A stretch of DNA of 46,812 bases from Levilactobacillus cerevisiae (lineage in GTDB: Bacteria > Bacillota > Bacilli > Lactobacillales > Lactobacillaceae), in assembly GCF_003946245.1 (NCBI RefSeq), contig NZ_RHNN01000026.1, forward strand, positions 1 through 46,812, read 5' to 3'. This document shows, in pieces, positions 31,969 through 41,535 of this stretch; positions within the stretch are counted from its first letter, which is position 1; every line of letters begins with the position of its first letter. A program made the translations under genes and the position numbers. The notes below the pieces were generated by a model. It had not been told where the DNA came from. It was given only the letters and a program-made list of their open reading frames with translations, and did no database searches.

Positions 31969-33615
31969 GTGTACTTACGAATCAAGGAAAAATTGCAAAG
32001 CCACGAAGCTCAGTATTTTACGTTATTGGCGTTCATTGGGATTTTTATGATGGCGTTTTGTTCCTACACCTCGCCAGCGTATTACTTTGACACGTCGCCG
32101 GATAACAACGCCTTCTTCACGGTTGGCAAGGCGATGATGAACGGGATCGTCCCGTATAAGGATATTTTTGAGCAGAAGGGGCCCTACGTGTACTTCTGGC
32201 ACGGCCTGGCTTATCTGATCAGCCACCGCAGCTTCATTTTTATTTTTATAACAGAAATTGTGGTCCTAGTGGCGGCAATGATTTTGACTTACAAATTAGC
32301 ACGGCTGTTGAAGCTAGACGAGCTGCCGGCCTTTTTGGTGGCGATGCTATCACCGATGCTGTTCCTGTACCATCCCTACTACAACTACGGCGACACGGTG
32401 GAATTCTTCGTGCTCCCGCTACTGCTATCGCTGATCTACTTGATTTTCCTGCTGGACCAGCGGCAATTGGCGGTCAATCCGTGGTGGTACTTCACGCAGG
32501 GCCTGTTTGTCGGCGTGGTTTTCCTGTCCAAATACACCCTGTTAGGCGCCTGGATTGCCTTTTACCTGGCGTTTGGCGGCTACCTGCTGGTCAAGAAACA
32601 GTGGCGGCGACTGGGCCAAGTGGTCCTGTGGAGTGGGGCGGGCTTCCTGCTGGCAACGGTGCCGTGGTTGATTTACTTCCTGGCAACGGGGTCGCTGGGT
32701 TCCTTTATTAACGTCTACATTTTATTTAATACGAAAGTTTATATGACGTCGTCGGTCTCGTTCTTCTCGAACCTGATTCAGTCGACCATTTTGGTGGCAC
32801 GTTTTTACCTAGGCGACGTGCTGTTCTTCATCCTGGGCGTTGGCGGCACGCTGCTAATCCTGTTCCAACGGACGATTTTGCAGCGGAAATTGACCCGCGC
32901 GCTGTACCTGTTGATCTTCCTGGGCAACGATTTGCTGGCGCTGTACGGCTACCAGACGGGCTCGCTCTACCAGTATTATCAATTGGTTTATTTTGCCTTC
33001 TTCGTCGTGCCCTTCATTTACCTGCTTCAGCTATTTTTCAAATGGGTGCGGCTGCCCAAGACGGACGATCCGTTCGTGATCCTGGGCACATTGATTCTCA
33101 GCTTCTTCCTGGTGCTGGGCGTGAACAACAACGTGGTCAGTTCGCGGCTCTTCCCGAATAATCAGGCCATCACGAAGAAAAATACGCGTAAGCCGCAACA
33201 GCCAGCGCAAGTCGAATTTGGTCAGATTATGCGGCAACAGTCGGCCCACCCGACGCTACTCAACTACGGCTCGATCGATATGGGCTTCTACACGGCGGCG
33301 GACGCGGTGCCAACGGCTTATTATTTCCAAAATTATAATATCCCAGAAAAGGCGGCTCCCCAGATTCTGCGGGCGCAACGCCGCATCATTCAGCGCCACC
33401 AGGTGCAGTGGGTCGTACTCAACACGCCGGCCAAGCAGTCTGTCCGCGAATGGCGGGGCAACCGCGAAGTGCCGGGACGCATTTCCAGCGGGAACTTGAA
33501 CCCCGGCACGTCCAAGTTGGCCAAGACCTTGTACCGGCATTACCGCGTGGTTAAGGTCCATCGGCAGGTCTTTGAAGAGACCGACGTCCAGTATTGGCTG
33601 TTTGAGCGGAAGTAA
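31969..33615 (+). CDS. GT-C-type membrane glycosyltransferase-like protein (copy 2), 548 aa
   Basis: A close paralogue of 28978-30612 along the whole length. The conserved loop SPDNNAFFTVGKAMMNGIVPYK, the same order of about ten membrane segments, and the C-terminal NYGSIDMGFYTAADAVPTAYY are present. I start it at GTG 31969, because AAGGAG lies about 10 bases before and the protein then aligns with copy 1 from its first residues. ATG 31936 lies inside repeat E. The predicted role is transfer of lipid-linked sugar outside the membrane. It follows the second secreted Lys-rich protein, repeating the two-gene module, and is followed within 20 bases by the YfhO-like gene, so these two are likely co-transcribed. 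Confidence 0.75.
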   Translation: MYLRIKEKLQSHEAQYFTLLAFIGIFMMAFCSYTSPAYYFDTSPDNNAFFTVGKAMMNGIVPYKDIFEQKGPYVYFWHGLAYLISHRSFIFIFITEIVVLVAAMILTYKLARLLKLDELPAFLVAMLSPMLFLYHPYYNYGDTVEFFVLPLLLSLIYLIFLLDQRQLAVNPWWYFTQGLFVGVVFLSKYTLLGAWIAFYLAFGGYLLVKKQWRRLGQVVLWSGAGFLLATVPWLIYFLATGSLGSFINVYILFNTKVYMTSSVSFFSNLIQSTILVARFYLGDVLFFILGVGGTLLILFQRTILQRKLTRALYLLIFLGNDLLALYGYQTGSLYQYYQLVYFAFFVVPFIYLLQLFFKWVRLPKTDDPFVILGTLILSFFLVLGVNNNVVSSRLFPNNQAITKKNTRKPQQPAQVEFGQIMRQQSAHPTLLNYGSIDMGFYTAADAVPTAYYFQNYNIPEKAAPQILRAQRRIIQRHQVQWVVLNTPAKQSVREWRGNREVPGRISSGNLNPGTSKLAKTLYRHYRVVKVHRQVFEETDVQYWLFERK

Positions 33616-33630
33616 ATTTGGAGATTGCAA

Positions 33631-35403
33631 ATGAAGAATTTTTCAATTGAGGATGCGGAAAAGGTGAATGCATCCTTACCCAGACAATTTTTTAACAAGT
33701 GGGTAATCGTTGGTTTTTTCTTAGTGATTAGCCTGGTAAACGTGCTAGCCTTTGCGAGGTATGACTGGCTCTTCGGCGGTCAGGACTTGCAGTTTCACCT
33801 TCAACGGATTAATGAATTGTACCAAAATGTTATGCGTTTTAATTTATTTCCGGTGTTAGGGACGTTTAGCTTCAATCAGACTGGCTCAGCAGTGATGGCC
33901 ATGTATCCCAAGTTACCACTCTACGGATACGTTCTGATGCGAATGATTTTTAGACAGCCGATTTTAAGCTATTACATGGGTAATGCGATGATGACTTTTG
34001 CTGGTCTGGTCGTGAGTTACTACAGCTTTCTGTCGATAAAGAAAAATGCCAAAGTGTCAGCAATGCTGTTTTCATTAGTGTATACGTTATCGGCCTTAAA
34101 CGTCTCATATCAATATCTAATGGCAGATATTGGTATTGTGGCAACCATCGTTTTCTTACCAATGGTCTTTGCAGGCCTTTATCATTGGATCATGAATGGT
34201 AGGTATGGCATGTTAACTTGTGGCGTGACGGTTGTTGCGCTCAGTCATGTTTTGAGCTTCATCCTGCTGATTTTTACGTTAATTGTTTTCACACTAATCA
34301 ATTGGACAAAGTTAGATGACGAGAAATGTCTCGGTCTGGCTAAAGCCATTGGACTGACGATTTTACTGACCAGTACCTTTTGGCTACCGGCATTGGTTTT
34401 TAGTACTCATTTTAAGATTTCGGTACCACAGGTATTTCAATTGAATGGTATTGATCTAGTAGAATATACTGGCGCAGCACTGTCGAACAATGTTTCGTAT
34501 GGTTTTACTCTTGTCGCTTTACTCGGTTTCATTTCTGGTACAATTGGATATAGAATCCTGGATAGTGGTGTGAAGCAAATCTACTGGGTTTCTTTAGGAT
34601 ATTGGTTGATAAGCAGTCGTCTATTTCCCTGGCATTTACTGCAGAATACACCATTAAAAATGATTCAGTTTCCGTGGCGCTTGATGATTTTTCCACAATT
34701 GGGCTTCAGTCTAATCTTTTGCCTAGCGTTCGTGTATTTTCTTTCGCACGTATCAAGTCAGAGACTGATTCGCCTTGGTCTTCTCAGTATGGGAATGATT
34801 GCATTAGTGTTCTCAATCGATGCGCAGCGAAAAATTATTTCGTTTGAAATTGGTGCGCCGGAGATAACATCATCAAATTTGATGGGGAGTATACCATACC
34901 GGGATGGTCGGGCATGGTATAAGGTGACGAACAGGTATGAATACGACAATTTAATGGAGCACATCGCCAACTACGATTATTATCCTAATGCAAGTACCTC
35001 AAAATTTGACGAAATAGCCAACCATCACGTTGTTTTTGATGAGACAAATAGGGTTGATGCGAAAGCAATTATGGGAATTCCTGATGGCAGTGAAATTTCG
35101 TTTACGTTACCTCGCGCTGCCAATAAGGTCGTTCTGCCCATGGTCTTGTATGGCAAAAATTATCATGTCAGTTTAGATAGTCGTCGTGTTCAAGCACGGC
35201 TTGACGCGCACAATCAGTTGGTTATCCATGGACTCACGAAAGGGTCTCACGTGGTCAGAGTTGCCTACAAGGGGCTACTGGTTCAACTACTTGGCATAGC
35301 CCTGACGCTGTTGGGAATGGCATTAGCTACCAGGCGAAAAATCGTGTTAGTATTTGGTAAACGAAATGGATCGGCGGATGAACCAATAACCGCATCGAAA
35401 TAA
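33631..35403 (+). CDS. Large membrane protein, YfhO/GT-C-like, 590 aa
   Basis: A polytopic membrane protein with ~12 hydrophobic segments, followed by a C-terminal extracytoplasmic region of ~170 residues and a last membrane segment. The first loop GGQDLQFHLQRINELYQN has the D-x-x-F-H pattern typical of YfhO/GT-C-type proteins involved in lipoteichoic acid or polymer glycosylation. ATG 33631 follows TTTGGAG at good spacing. The gene is clearly AT-richer than the GT-C genes just upstream, and its codon use differs from the housekeeping genes, so it may have been acquired separately. It starts 15 bases after the previous stop, suggesting one operon. Substrate and acceptor are unknown. Confidence 0.65.
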   Translation: MKNFSIEDAEKVNASLPRQFFNKWVIVGFFLVISLVNVLAFARYDWLFGGQDLQFHLQRINELYQNVMRFNLFPVLGTFSFNQTGSAVMAMYPKLPLYGYVLMRMIFRQPILSYYMGNAMMTFAGLVVSYYSFLSIKKNAKVSAMLFSLVYTLSALNVSYQYLMADIGIVATIVFLPMVFAGLYHWIMNGRYGMLTCGVTVVALSHVLSFILLIFTLIVFTLINWTKLDDEKCLGLAKAIGLTILLTSTFWLPALVFSTHFKISVPQVFQLNGIDLVEYTGAALSNNVSYGFTLVALLGFISGTIGYRILDSGVKQIYWVSLGYWLISSRLFPWHLLQNTPLKMIQFPWRLMIFPQLGFSLIFCLAFVYFLSHVSSQRLIRLGLLSMGMIALVFSIDAQRKIISFEIGAPEITSSNLMGSIPYRDGRAWYKVTNRYEYDNLMEHIANYDYYPNASTSKFDEIANHHVVFDETNRVDAKAIMGIPDGSEISFTLPRAANKVVLPMVLYGKNYHVSLDSRRVQARLDAHNQLVIHGLTKGSHVVRVAYKGLLVQLLGIALTLLGMALATRRKIVLVFGKRNGSADEPITASK

Positions 35404-35488
35404 TTAATCCATGATAGTTCAATGAGAAGCCTTGACCTGAATGGCCTAGACTGGTAAATTAAGAAACAATATCTCCCAGGATTCCTAA

Positions 35489-36667
<1,179 letters not shown>

Positions 36668-37105
36668 ATTTGTGAATGCAAATTAATAAATGAGAGTCGA
36701 CCGGCAGTTTGGGTCGGCTTTTTTGCACCATTGCGTTTTTCCTAAGCGGCGTTGGTTAAAGCCCGTGGCGAGGGAAAAACGAGTGATGGCATAGGCAGAA
36801 CGGTGCTTACCAGTTGGAATTAAGTAAACGAAATCAATATAAACAAATAAATATTCAAGCCGTCCAGGCCGTTACGAGGAACCAAGCCCCAAGCAACGGC
36901 CTTTTTGGCTTAACCCAGCCTTAAACGTCAAGTTGGCGGCGGACCCGCAAATAGTGTAAGATTAAGGAATGGTAAAGTGCCTTACGCCCGACTAAAGGTT
37001 CGGGTTTTCCGGTCACGCCACGGGATTTATTTGCTAAAATAGACGTAAACCTACGGGGAAGACCGCTAGTGATAGGACCTAGCTGTTAAAGGAGATTAGC
37101 ACAAT
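36668..37105 (+). promoter_or_regulatory. Intergenic region with two terminators and promoter of response regulator
   Basis: The first terminator (AGTCGACC 36695-36702 / GGTCGGCT then Ts) ends guaB. A second one (AGGCCGTT 36866-36873 / AACGGCCT 36895-36902 then TTTT) has no gene before it, so a small RNA of about 100-150 nt is possible. Between them CGTTTTTCC and GGGAAAAACG can pair. Before the regulator gene is an extended -10 (TGCTAAAAT, about 37032-37040). Confidence 0.5.
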
Positions 37106-37795
37106 ATGAAAATTTTAGTTGTCGATGATGATAAAGAAATTGCGCAATTACTTGAAATCTACATTAAAAACGAAGGTTACGAACCCCTGACCGCCTACAA
37201 CGGTAAGGAAGCGTTGACCAAGCTGCACACCACGCCAGACATTGCCTTGATGATTTTGGACATCATGATGCCTGAAATGAGCGGGATCGAAGTCATGAAG
37301 GAAGTGCGTAAGGATTCACAGATTCCCATTTTGATCCTGTCTGCCAAGACCGGCGACATGGACAAGATTCAGGGACTGATTTCTGGCGCGGATGATTACG
37401 TCACCAAGCCATTTAACCCCTTAGAAGTGATGGCCCGGGTCAAGTCACTGTTGCGGCGGAGCCAAGACCAAGTGACCGACGATAGCCCAGACATCCTGGA
37501 CATCGGCACGTTGACCATCAACAAGGATTCCCACGAAGTCAAGACGATTGCCGGCAAGACCATTTCCCTGACGGCACTAGAGTTCGGGATTCTCTACCTG
37601 TTGGCAAGCCATCCCAACCGGGTCTTCTCCGCAGACGAAATTTTCGAGCGCGTTTGGCGTCAAGAAAGTATCGTCTCAGCCAAGACCGTCATGGTTCACG
37701 TGAGCCACTTACGGGACAAAATCGAAGACGCCACCAACGGCGAAAAGGTCATTCAAACCGTTTGGGGCGTGGGGTACAAGATCGAATCACATTAG
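37106..37795 (+). CDS. OmpR/PhoB-family response regulator, 229 aa
   Basis: A two-component regulator. Residues 1-120 form the receiver domain: VVDDDKE acidic pair, phospho-acceptor Asp in MILDIMMPEMSG, and the conserved LSAKTGDMDKIQGLISGADDYVTKPF with Thr/Ser and Lys switch residues. Residues 130-229 form the OmpR winged helix: LTALEFGILYLLASHPNRVFSADEIFERVW and TVMVHVSHLRDKIEDA. It is likely paired with the histidine kinase at 38505-39680, as both lie between guaB and dacA and no other kinase is near. Usually such genes are adjacent or overlapping. Here a structured repeat of ~600 bp separates them. The signal and target genes are unknown, perhaps the cell wall, given dacA next door. Confidence 0.93.
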   Translation: MKILVVDDDKEIAQLLEIYIKNEGYEPLTAYNGKEALTKLHTTPDIALMILDIMMPEMSGIEVMKEVRKDSQIPILILSAKTGDMDKIQGLISGADDYVTKPFNPLEVMARVKSLLRRSQDQVTDDSPDILDIGTLTINKDSHEVKTIAGKTISLTALEFGILYLLASHPNRVFSADEIFERVWRQESIVSAKTVMVHVSHLRDKIEDATNGEKVIQTVWGVGYKIESH

Positions 37796-37841
37796 GGACA
37801 AGAGTGTGGCAGCAGGCGGTAGTGGTAGCTGGTGCCTTACC

Positions 37842-37997
37842 GGGTGGAAAAAATGGACTGGAACGCTGTGGGCAGGACGCCTAGAGCCAAAGGGCGGTCT
37901 CTGGGCTTGCTTTGCGCCTCATAGAGCGAGTCACAAAGGCACCATTTACGCTGCTAGCGCACCGTAAATCCCACGGCTGAGTCCATTTTTTCCACCC
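37842..37997 (+). repeat. Structured repeat, subfamily II, forward copy (locus 5)
   Basis: The closing helix is a perfect 17-bp pairing of 37842-37858 (GGGTGGAAAAAATGGAC) with 37981-37997. Internal helices are GCCTAGAG (37879-37886) / CTCTGGGC (37899-37906) and ATTTACG (37944-37950) / CGTAAAT (37963-37969). Boxes CTGGAACGCTGTGGG and CCCACGGCTGAG are conserved. Confidence 0.8.
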
Positions 37998-38184
37998 TAT
38001 CGGCATACTGGTTGTTAATGGCAACGGGGTTAGGTGTTACTACTGTTGGCTATTCGACACGTTTTATCGCATCTGCTGGTTGCTGGCGAGCGTCACTCAC
38101 CATTGACCGGCAACAAGCAAATCATCCACCCAGACCAACAAGTCCAATGGGTGAGGTGCCCCAAACAAAACTAGCGTGAACGCA

Positions 38185-38385
38185 CAACCAGAGCCGGAGG
38201 AAGCCAGGTACGGAGCCAGCTGTGTGGGTGGTGTTAGACCGAGCGAACTTTGCTCGGCCTTACAGCACGGGACAACCTTTGAGACGCGTGAACTTCGCGG
38301 CTTAAAGTTGAGGTGGAAGCCCGCACCACAGGCTGGAACCGGCCCCACAGCAGGCGCAGTACCTGGAAGCCGCAGGCGGCCAGTT
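38185..38385 (-). repeat. Structured repeat, subfamily I, reverse copy (locus 5)
   Basis: Closing helix CCAGGTAC (38204-38211) / GTACCTGG (38359-38366) and hairpin CCGAGC (38239-38244) / GCTCGG (38252-38257), with another hairpin around CGCG / CGCG (about 38284-38299). The boxes match the array at 26779-27357. An open frame crosses it but is not conserved in other copies. Confidence 0.8.
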
Positions 38386-38454
38386 TTAAGTGTCCTACGC
38401 ACTACAGCACGAAACAAATTTAAAAAGCATCACCAATTGGAGATGGGCGTGTCT

Positions 38455-38508
38455 ATGGTAAAAAAGGAACAATCCCAATTGAATAATCCGCGGGAGGCCG
38501 CAACATGA
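38455..38508 (+). CDS. Possible 17-aa upstream peptide coupled to kinase gene
   Basis: A short frame (MVKKEQSQLNNPREAAT) ends in TGA overlapping the kinase ATG by four bases (ATGA). The kinase ribosome binding site (GGGAGG) lies inside it. It could couple translation or be a leftover of the original intergenic junction after the repeat inserted. Its own ribosome binding site is weak. Confidence 0.3.
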   Translation: MVKKEQSQLNNPREAAT

Positions 38509-39680
38509 AGCTAACCACGCGTGAAAAAAGTGCGCTCTTCATGGAAGGGGTCGTCACGGTCATCCTACTGCTGATGCTGAACCTGGCGTTGCTGGTGCTG
38601 ATCAGCCAAGCCATCGAAAGCAACCCCGGCCTGCGCGATGGGATTTTCATCATCAAACGGTCCGTGGTCTTTGGCCCGAATCACTTTCAGCTCTGGAGCT
38701 GGGAAAACGTCTTCATTGGCTTCATGGTGATTGGTGATGCCCTGGTCGTCTGGTGGCGGCTGATTCGGCGTTACCGGCAAATGCAGCTGCACCACATCAT
38801 TGAAGAACTGCATTACATTGCCAACGGCCATTTCGACCATCGGATTCCGTTCCGGGTCAGTGGTGACGTGCAACGGGTCGTGGATTCCGTCAACGCGCTG
38901 GTCGATTCCGTCATTCACTCGATGGATGAGGAGCGGGCGATTGAGAAGTCCAAGGACGAGTTGATTACCAACGTCAGTCACGACATCCGCACGCCGCTGA
39001 CCTCAATCATCGGCTACCTCGGATTGATCGAAGACCAGCAGTATCACAGCCAAGAGGACGTTTTAAAATACACGCACACGGCCTTCCTGAAATCCAAGCA
39101 GATGAAGTCCCTGGTGGACGACCTGTTTGAATACACCAAGGTCCGGCAAACGGATACGCCGTTGAGTCTGACGACCATTGATTTGGCTGCCATGCTTGAG
39201 CAATTGGGGGCCAGCTTTGAACTGGAAGCCCAGAAGAAGGGCATGACGATTGGCGCATCGAGCGAGCCGGCCAGTCTGATGATGGAAGCCGACCCCGAAA
39301 AGTTGGTCCGGGTCTTTAACAACCTGGTCTCCAACGCGATGAAGTACGGCGATGGCGGTAAGGAAATCAATTTGCTGGCTAAACGCGTCAGCGACGACGA
39401 ACTCGAAGTTCGCGTCACCAATGACGGCCCGAAGATTCCCAAAGAGTCGCTGGCCTTAATTTTTGAACGGTTCTACCGGGTTGAAGAGTCACGTTCCAAG
39501 GAAACGGGCGGGACCGGCCTGGGGTTGGCGATTGCCCAAAGCATCGTCGCCCTGCACGGCGGGTACATCTACGTCGAGTCCGACGACGACCTGACCAGTT
39601 TCGTGATTCATTTGCCCGTCAAACACGATCACCCCTTGGCCATTCCCCAACGGTTAAAAACGGCGGGAGCGGCCAAATAA
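38505..39680 (+). CDS. Sensor histidine kinase, 391 aa
   Basis: A membrane-bound kinase with two N-terminal hydrophobic segments (about residues 12-36 and 64-88) flanking a short extracytoplasmic loop of ~25 residues, then a HAMP-like region. The H-box ELITNVSHDIRTPLTSIIGYLGL holds the phosphorylated His. The ATPase domain has the N-box FNNLVSNAMKYGDG, a G1 region VTNDGPKIP, the F-box IFERFYRVEESRS and the G2 box GGTGLGLAIAQSIV. The small sensor loop suggests sensing within or close to the membrane, as in intramembrane-sensing kinases of Firmicutes. It is the probable partner of the regulator at 37106, separated from it by a repeat element. dacA follows. Confidence 0.92.
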   Translation: MKLTTREKSALFMEGVVTVILLLMLNLALLVLISQAIESNPGLRDGIFIIKRSVVFGPNHFQLWSWENVFIGFMVIGDALVVWWRLIRRYRQMQLHHIIEELHYIANGHFDHRIPFRVSGDVQRVVDSVNALVDSVIHSMDEERAIEKSKDELITNVSHDIRTPLTSIIGYLGLIEDQQYHSQEDVLKYTHTAFLKSKQMKSLVDDLFEYTKVRQTDTPLSLTTIDLAAMLEQLGASFELEAQKKGMTIGASSEPASLMMEADPEKLVRVFNNLVSNAMKYGDGGKEINLLAKRVSDDELEVRVTNDGPKIPKESLALIFERFYRVEESRSKETGGTGLGLAIAQSIVALHGGYIYVESDDDLTSFVIHLPVKHDHPLAIPQRLKTAGAAK

Positions 39681-39730
39681 AGCTGCCGGACTTTTCCGGT
39701 AACTACATAAGATAGAGGAGTTTTGATTAA

Positions 39731-41056
39731 ATGAAACGTTTAAAGCAAGTTGTAATGGGCCTGGTAACGGCGATGACGCTGTTTGCCGGGGGCCTCAGTT
39801 CGTTTAGCGCACCACTCACGGCCCAGGCGGCCACGACCAGCACCAGTAGTTCGACCGTCAACCTCAAGGCCAAGGCCGGGATTGCCGTTGATGCCACGAC
39901 CGGTCAGATTCTCTATGATAAAAATAGTGATCAGGTCCTGCCCGTTGCCTCAATGACCAAGCTGTTGTCCATCTACTTGGTCCTCGACGCGGTTCACATC
40001 GGGAAGCTGAAATGGAATCAAAAAGTGACCATCAACAAAGCCACGGCTAAGGTTGCCCAAAATACCAACCTGTCCAACGTGCCCCTGCGGTCCGGCCACA
40101 GCTACACGGTCAAGGCCCTCTACCAAGCCTCATTAATTTACTCCGCTAACGGGGCCATCGAAGCCCTGGGGATTGCGGTTGCCGGGTCACCACACGCATT
40201 TGTTACGCAGATGCGCGCCCAAGCCAAGAAGCTGGGGATGACCGGCGCCAAGATTTACAACGCTTGTGGGCTGACCAACAAGCAAGTCGGCAAGCTGGGT
40301 TACACCAACGTTGCCGGTTCCACCGAAAATGAATGGTCCGCCGCCGACCAAGCCAAGTTGGCAGTGGCCCTGTTGAACAAGTACCCCGAAGTCTTGAAGA
40401 CCACCAGCATCACCAAGCAGTGGTTTGAAAAGGGAACGGCTGACGCCACCAAGATGGAAAACTGGAACTGGATGTTGAAGGGCCTGTCTGCTTCGTACTC
40501 GAAGCTCCACGTGGACGGCTTGAAGACCGGGACCTCCGACGCGGCCGGTGCCAACTTTACCGGGACCGCCCACAATGGCGGTAACCGGATCATCACCGTC
40601 GTCTTGCACGCGGCACACAAGTCGGAAACTGATCCTGCTCGTTTCCAACAAACGCAGAAGATGATGTCTTACGTTTACAACAACTTTAAGACCGTCAGCC
40701 TCAAGGCCGGCAGTCAGGTGACTGGAAGTAAGACGGTTAAGACCAACGATGCCAAGGAAAAGACGGCGAAGACGGTCCTGACCAGCGGCTTGAAGCTCTG
40801 GATCCGCAACGACCAGGTTGCCAGCAACATTCAGTCAACCACGAAGCTGAAAGCTAAGTTGACCAAGAACAAGGCGTTGGAAGCACCGGTCTCAAAGAAC
40901 ACTGAGATTGGGACGGCTAACATCTCGCTGAAGGGCGACAAGTTAGGCTTCCTGGGCAACACCAAGACGACCGCCGTGCCGTTGAAGGTGACCAAGGCAG
41001 TTGAGAAGGCCAACATCTTTGTTCGCATGTGGCGGGCAATCGTGGCTTTGTTCTAA
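39731..41056 (+). CDS. dacA: D-alanyl-D-alanine carboxypeptidase DacA (PBP5-like)
   Basis: A secreted, membrane-anchored carboxypeptidase that trims the terminal D-Ala of peptidoglycan stem peptides. The signal peptide is MKRLKQVVMGLVTAMTLFAGG with cleavage near AQA|ATT. The active-site motifs of the S11 family are in order: SMTK (catalytic Ser), SANG, and KTGTSDAAG. The C-terminal domain is all-beta, ending in an amphipathic anchor helix (ANIFVRMWRAIVALF). Length 441 aa is normal. It follows the kinase gene after about 50 bases with its own ribosome binding site (GAGGAG), and this order is common in lactobacilli. Confidence 0.95.
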   Translation: MKRLKQVVMGLVTAMTLFAGGLSSFSAPLTAQAATTSTSSSTVNLKAKAGIAVDATTGQILYDKNSDQVLPVASMTKLLSIYLVLDAVHIGKLKWNQKVTINKATAKVAQNTNLSNVPLRSGHSYTVKALYQASLIYSANGAIEALGIAVAGSPHAFVTQMRAQAKKLGMTGAKIYNACGLTNKQVGKLGYTNVAGSTENEWSAADQAKLAVALLNKYPEVLKTTSITKQWFEKGTADATKMENWNWMLKGLSASYSKLHVDGLKTGTSDAAGANFTGTAHNGGNRIITVVLHAAHKSETDPARFQQTQKMMSYVYNNFKTVSLKAGSQVTGSKTVKTNDAKEKTAKTVLTSGLKLWIRNDQVASNIQSTTKLKAKLTKNKALEAPVSKNTEIGTANISLKGDKLGFLGNTKTTAVPLKVTKAVEKANIFVRMWRAIVALF

Positions 41057-41082
41057 ACGCATCAGTTTATGAAATCAATCGG

Positions 41083-41117
41083 AAGAGTCTGGGGATAATT
41101 TCTCGGGCTCTTTTTGG
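41083..41117 (+). terminator. Terminator after dacA
   Basis: AGAGTCTG (41084-41091) pairs with CGGGCTCT (41104-41111, two G-T pairs), followed by TTTTT. Confidence 0.75.
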
Positions 41118-41135
41118 TGTTCCAAGTCTGGATTA

Positions 41136-41255
41136 CTGAAACGTGCGACAAGAAGGGCAGCTGGCTCCGCTTAAAACTGAGAGCCGAACAATCCAAGCCC
41201 GGGATTATTCGGCTCTCAGCCTTAATGCTCACCAGCTAACCGCCTTCTGTCCCAC
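41136..41255 (+). repeat. Structured repeat, family E, copy 2
   Basis: It shares with copy 1 (31773-31947) the boxes ACGTGCGAC, CTCCGCTTAAAACTGA and CAGCCTTAATGCTCACCAG. The inner helix is CTGAGAGCC (41177-41185) / GGCTCTCAG (41211-41219), where a T/A pair of copy 1 has become G/C. The outer helix (GACA.GAAGG / CCTTCTGTC) has changed on both sides as well. Confidence 0.7.
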
Positions 41256-41535
41256 TCTTTTTCATCAACTTGATTCAAGTCAACGCAACCAGTTGACCTC
41301 AGTTCTATACTAGGTGATGTACTGAAGACCTAACTTTACCGCACCACGAAATTTAATTTATTGGGTCAAAAGTGGCTGTAACGCTTATTTCACAACGTTG
41401 GTGGCGATTTCTATAGATTGTTGAGGGCCTGTTGTTGTTTTGACAAGTCAAGTATTAATGTGCGAGAATACTTATTACTATTAGCTAAGAACGCGCAATT
41501 TTAAGATTATTTTGAGGAAAAGGGAGTTGGCATTC
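41256..41535 (+). promoter_or_regulatory. Intergenic region before YhgE/Pip gene
   Basis: No gene is seen here. AGTATT / AATACT form a small inverted repeat near 41450-41475 in an AT-rich part that probably holds the promoter. GGGAG lies about 10 bases before the GTG start at 41536. Confidence 0.4.

Noticed and set aside
38176..38508. 110-aa frame running into the kinase gene
   Set aside because: Most of it lies in the repeat. Only the last 17 codons, next to the kinase start, are plausible.
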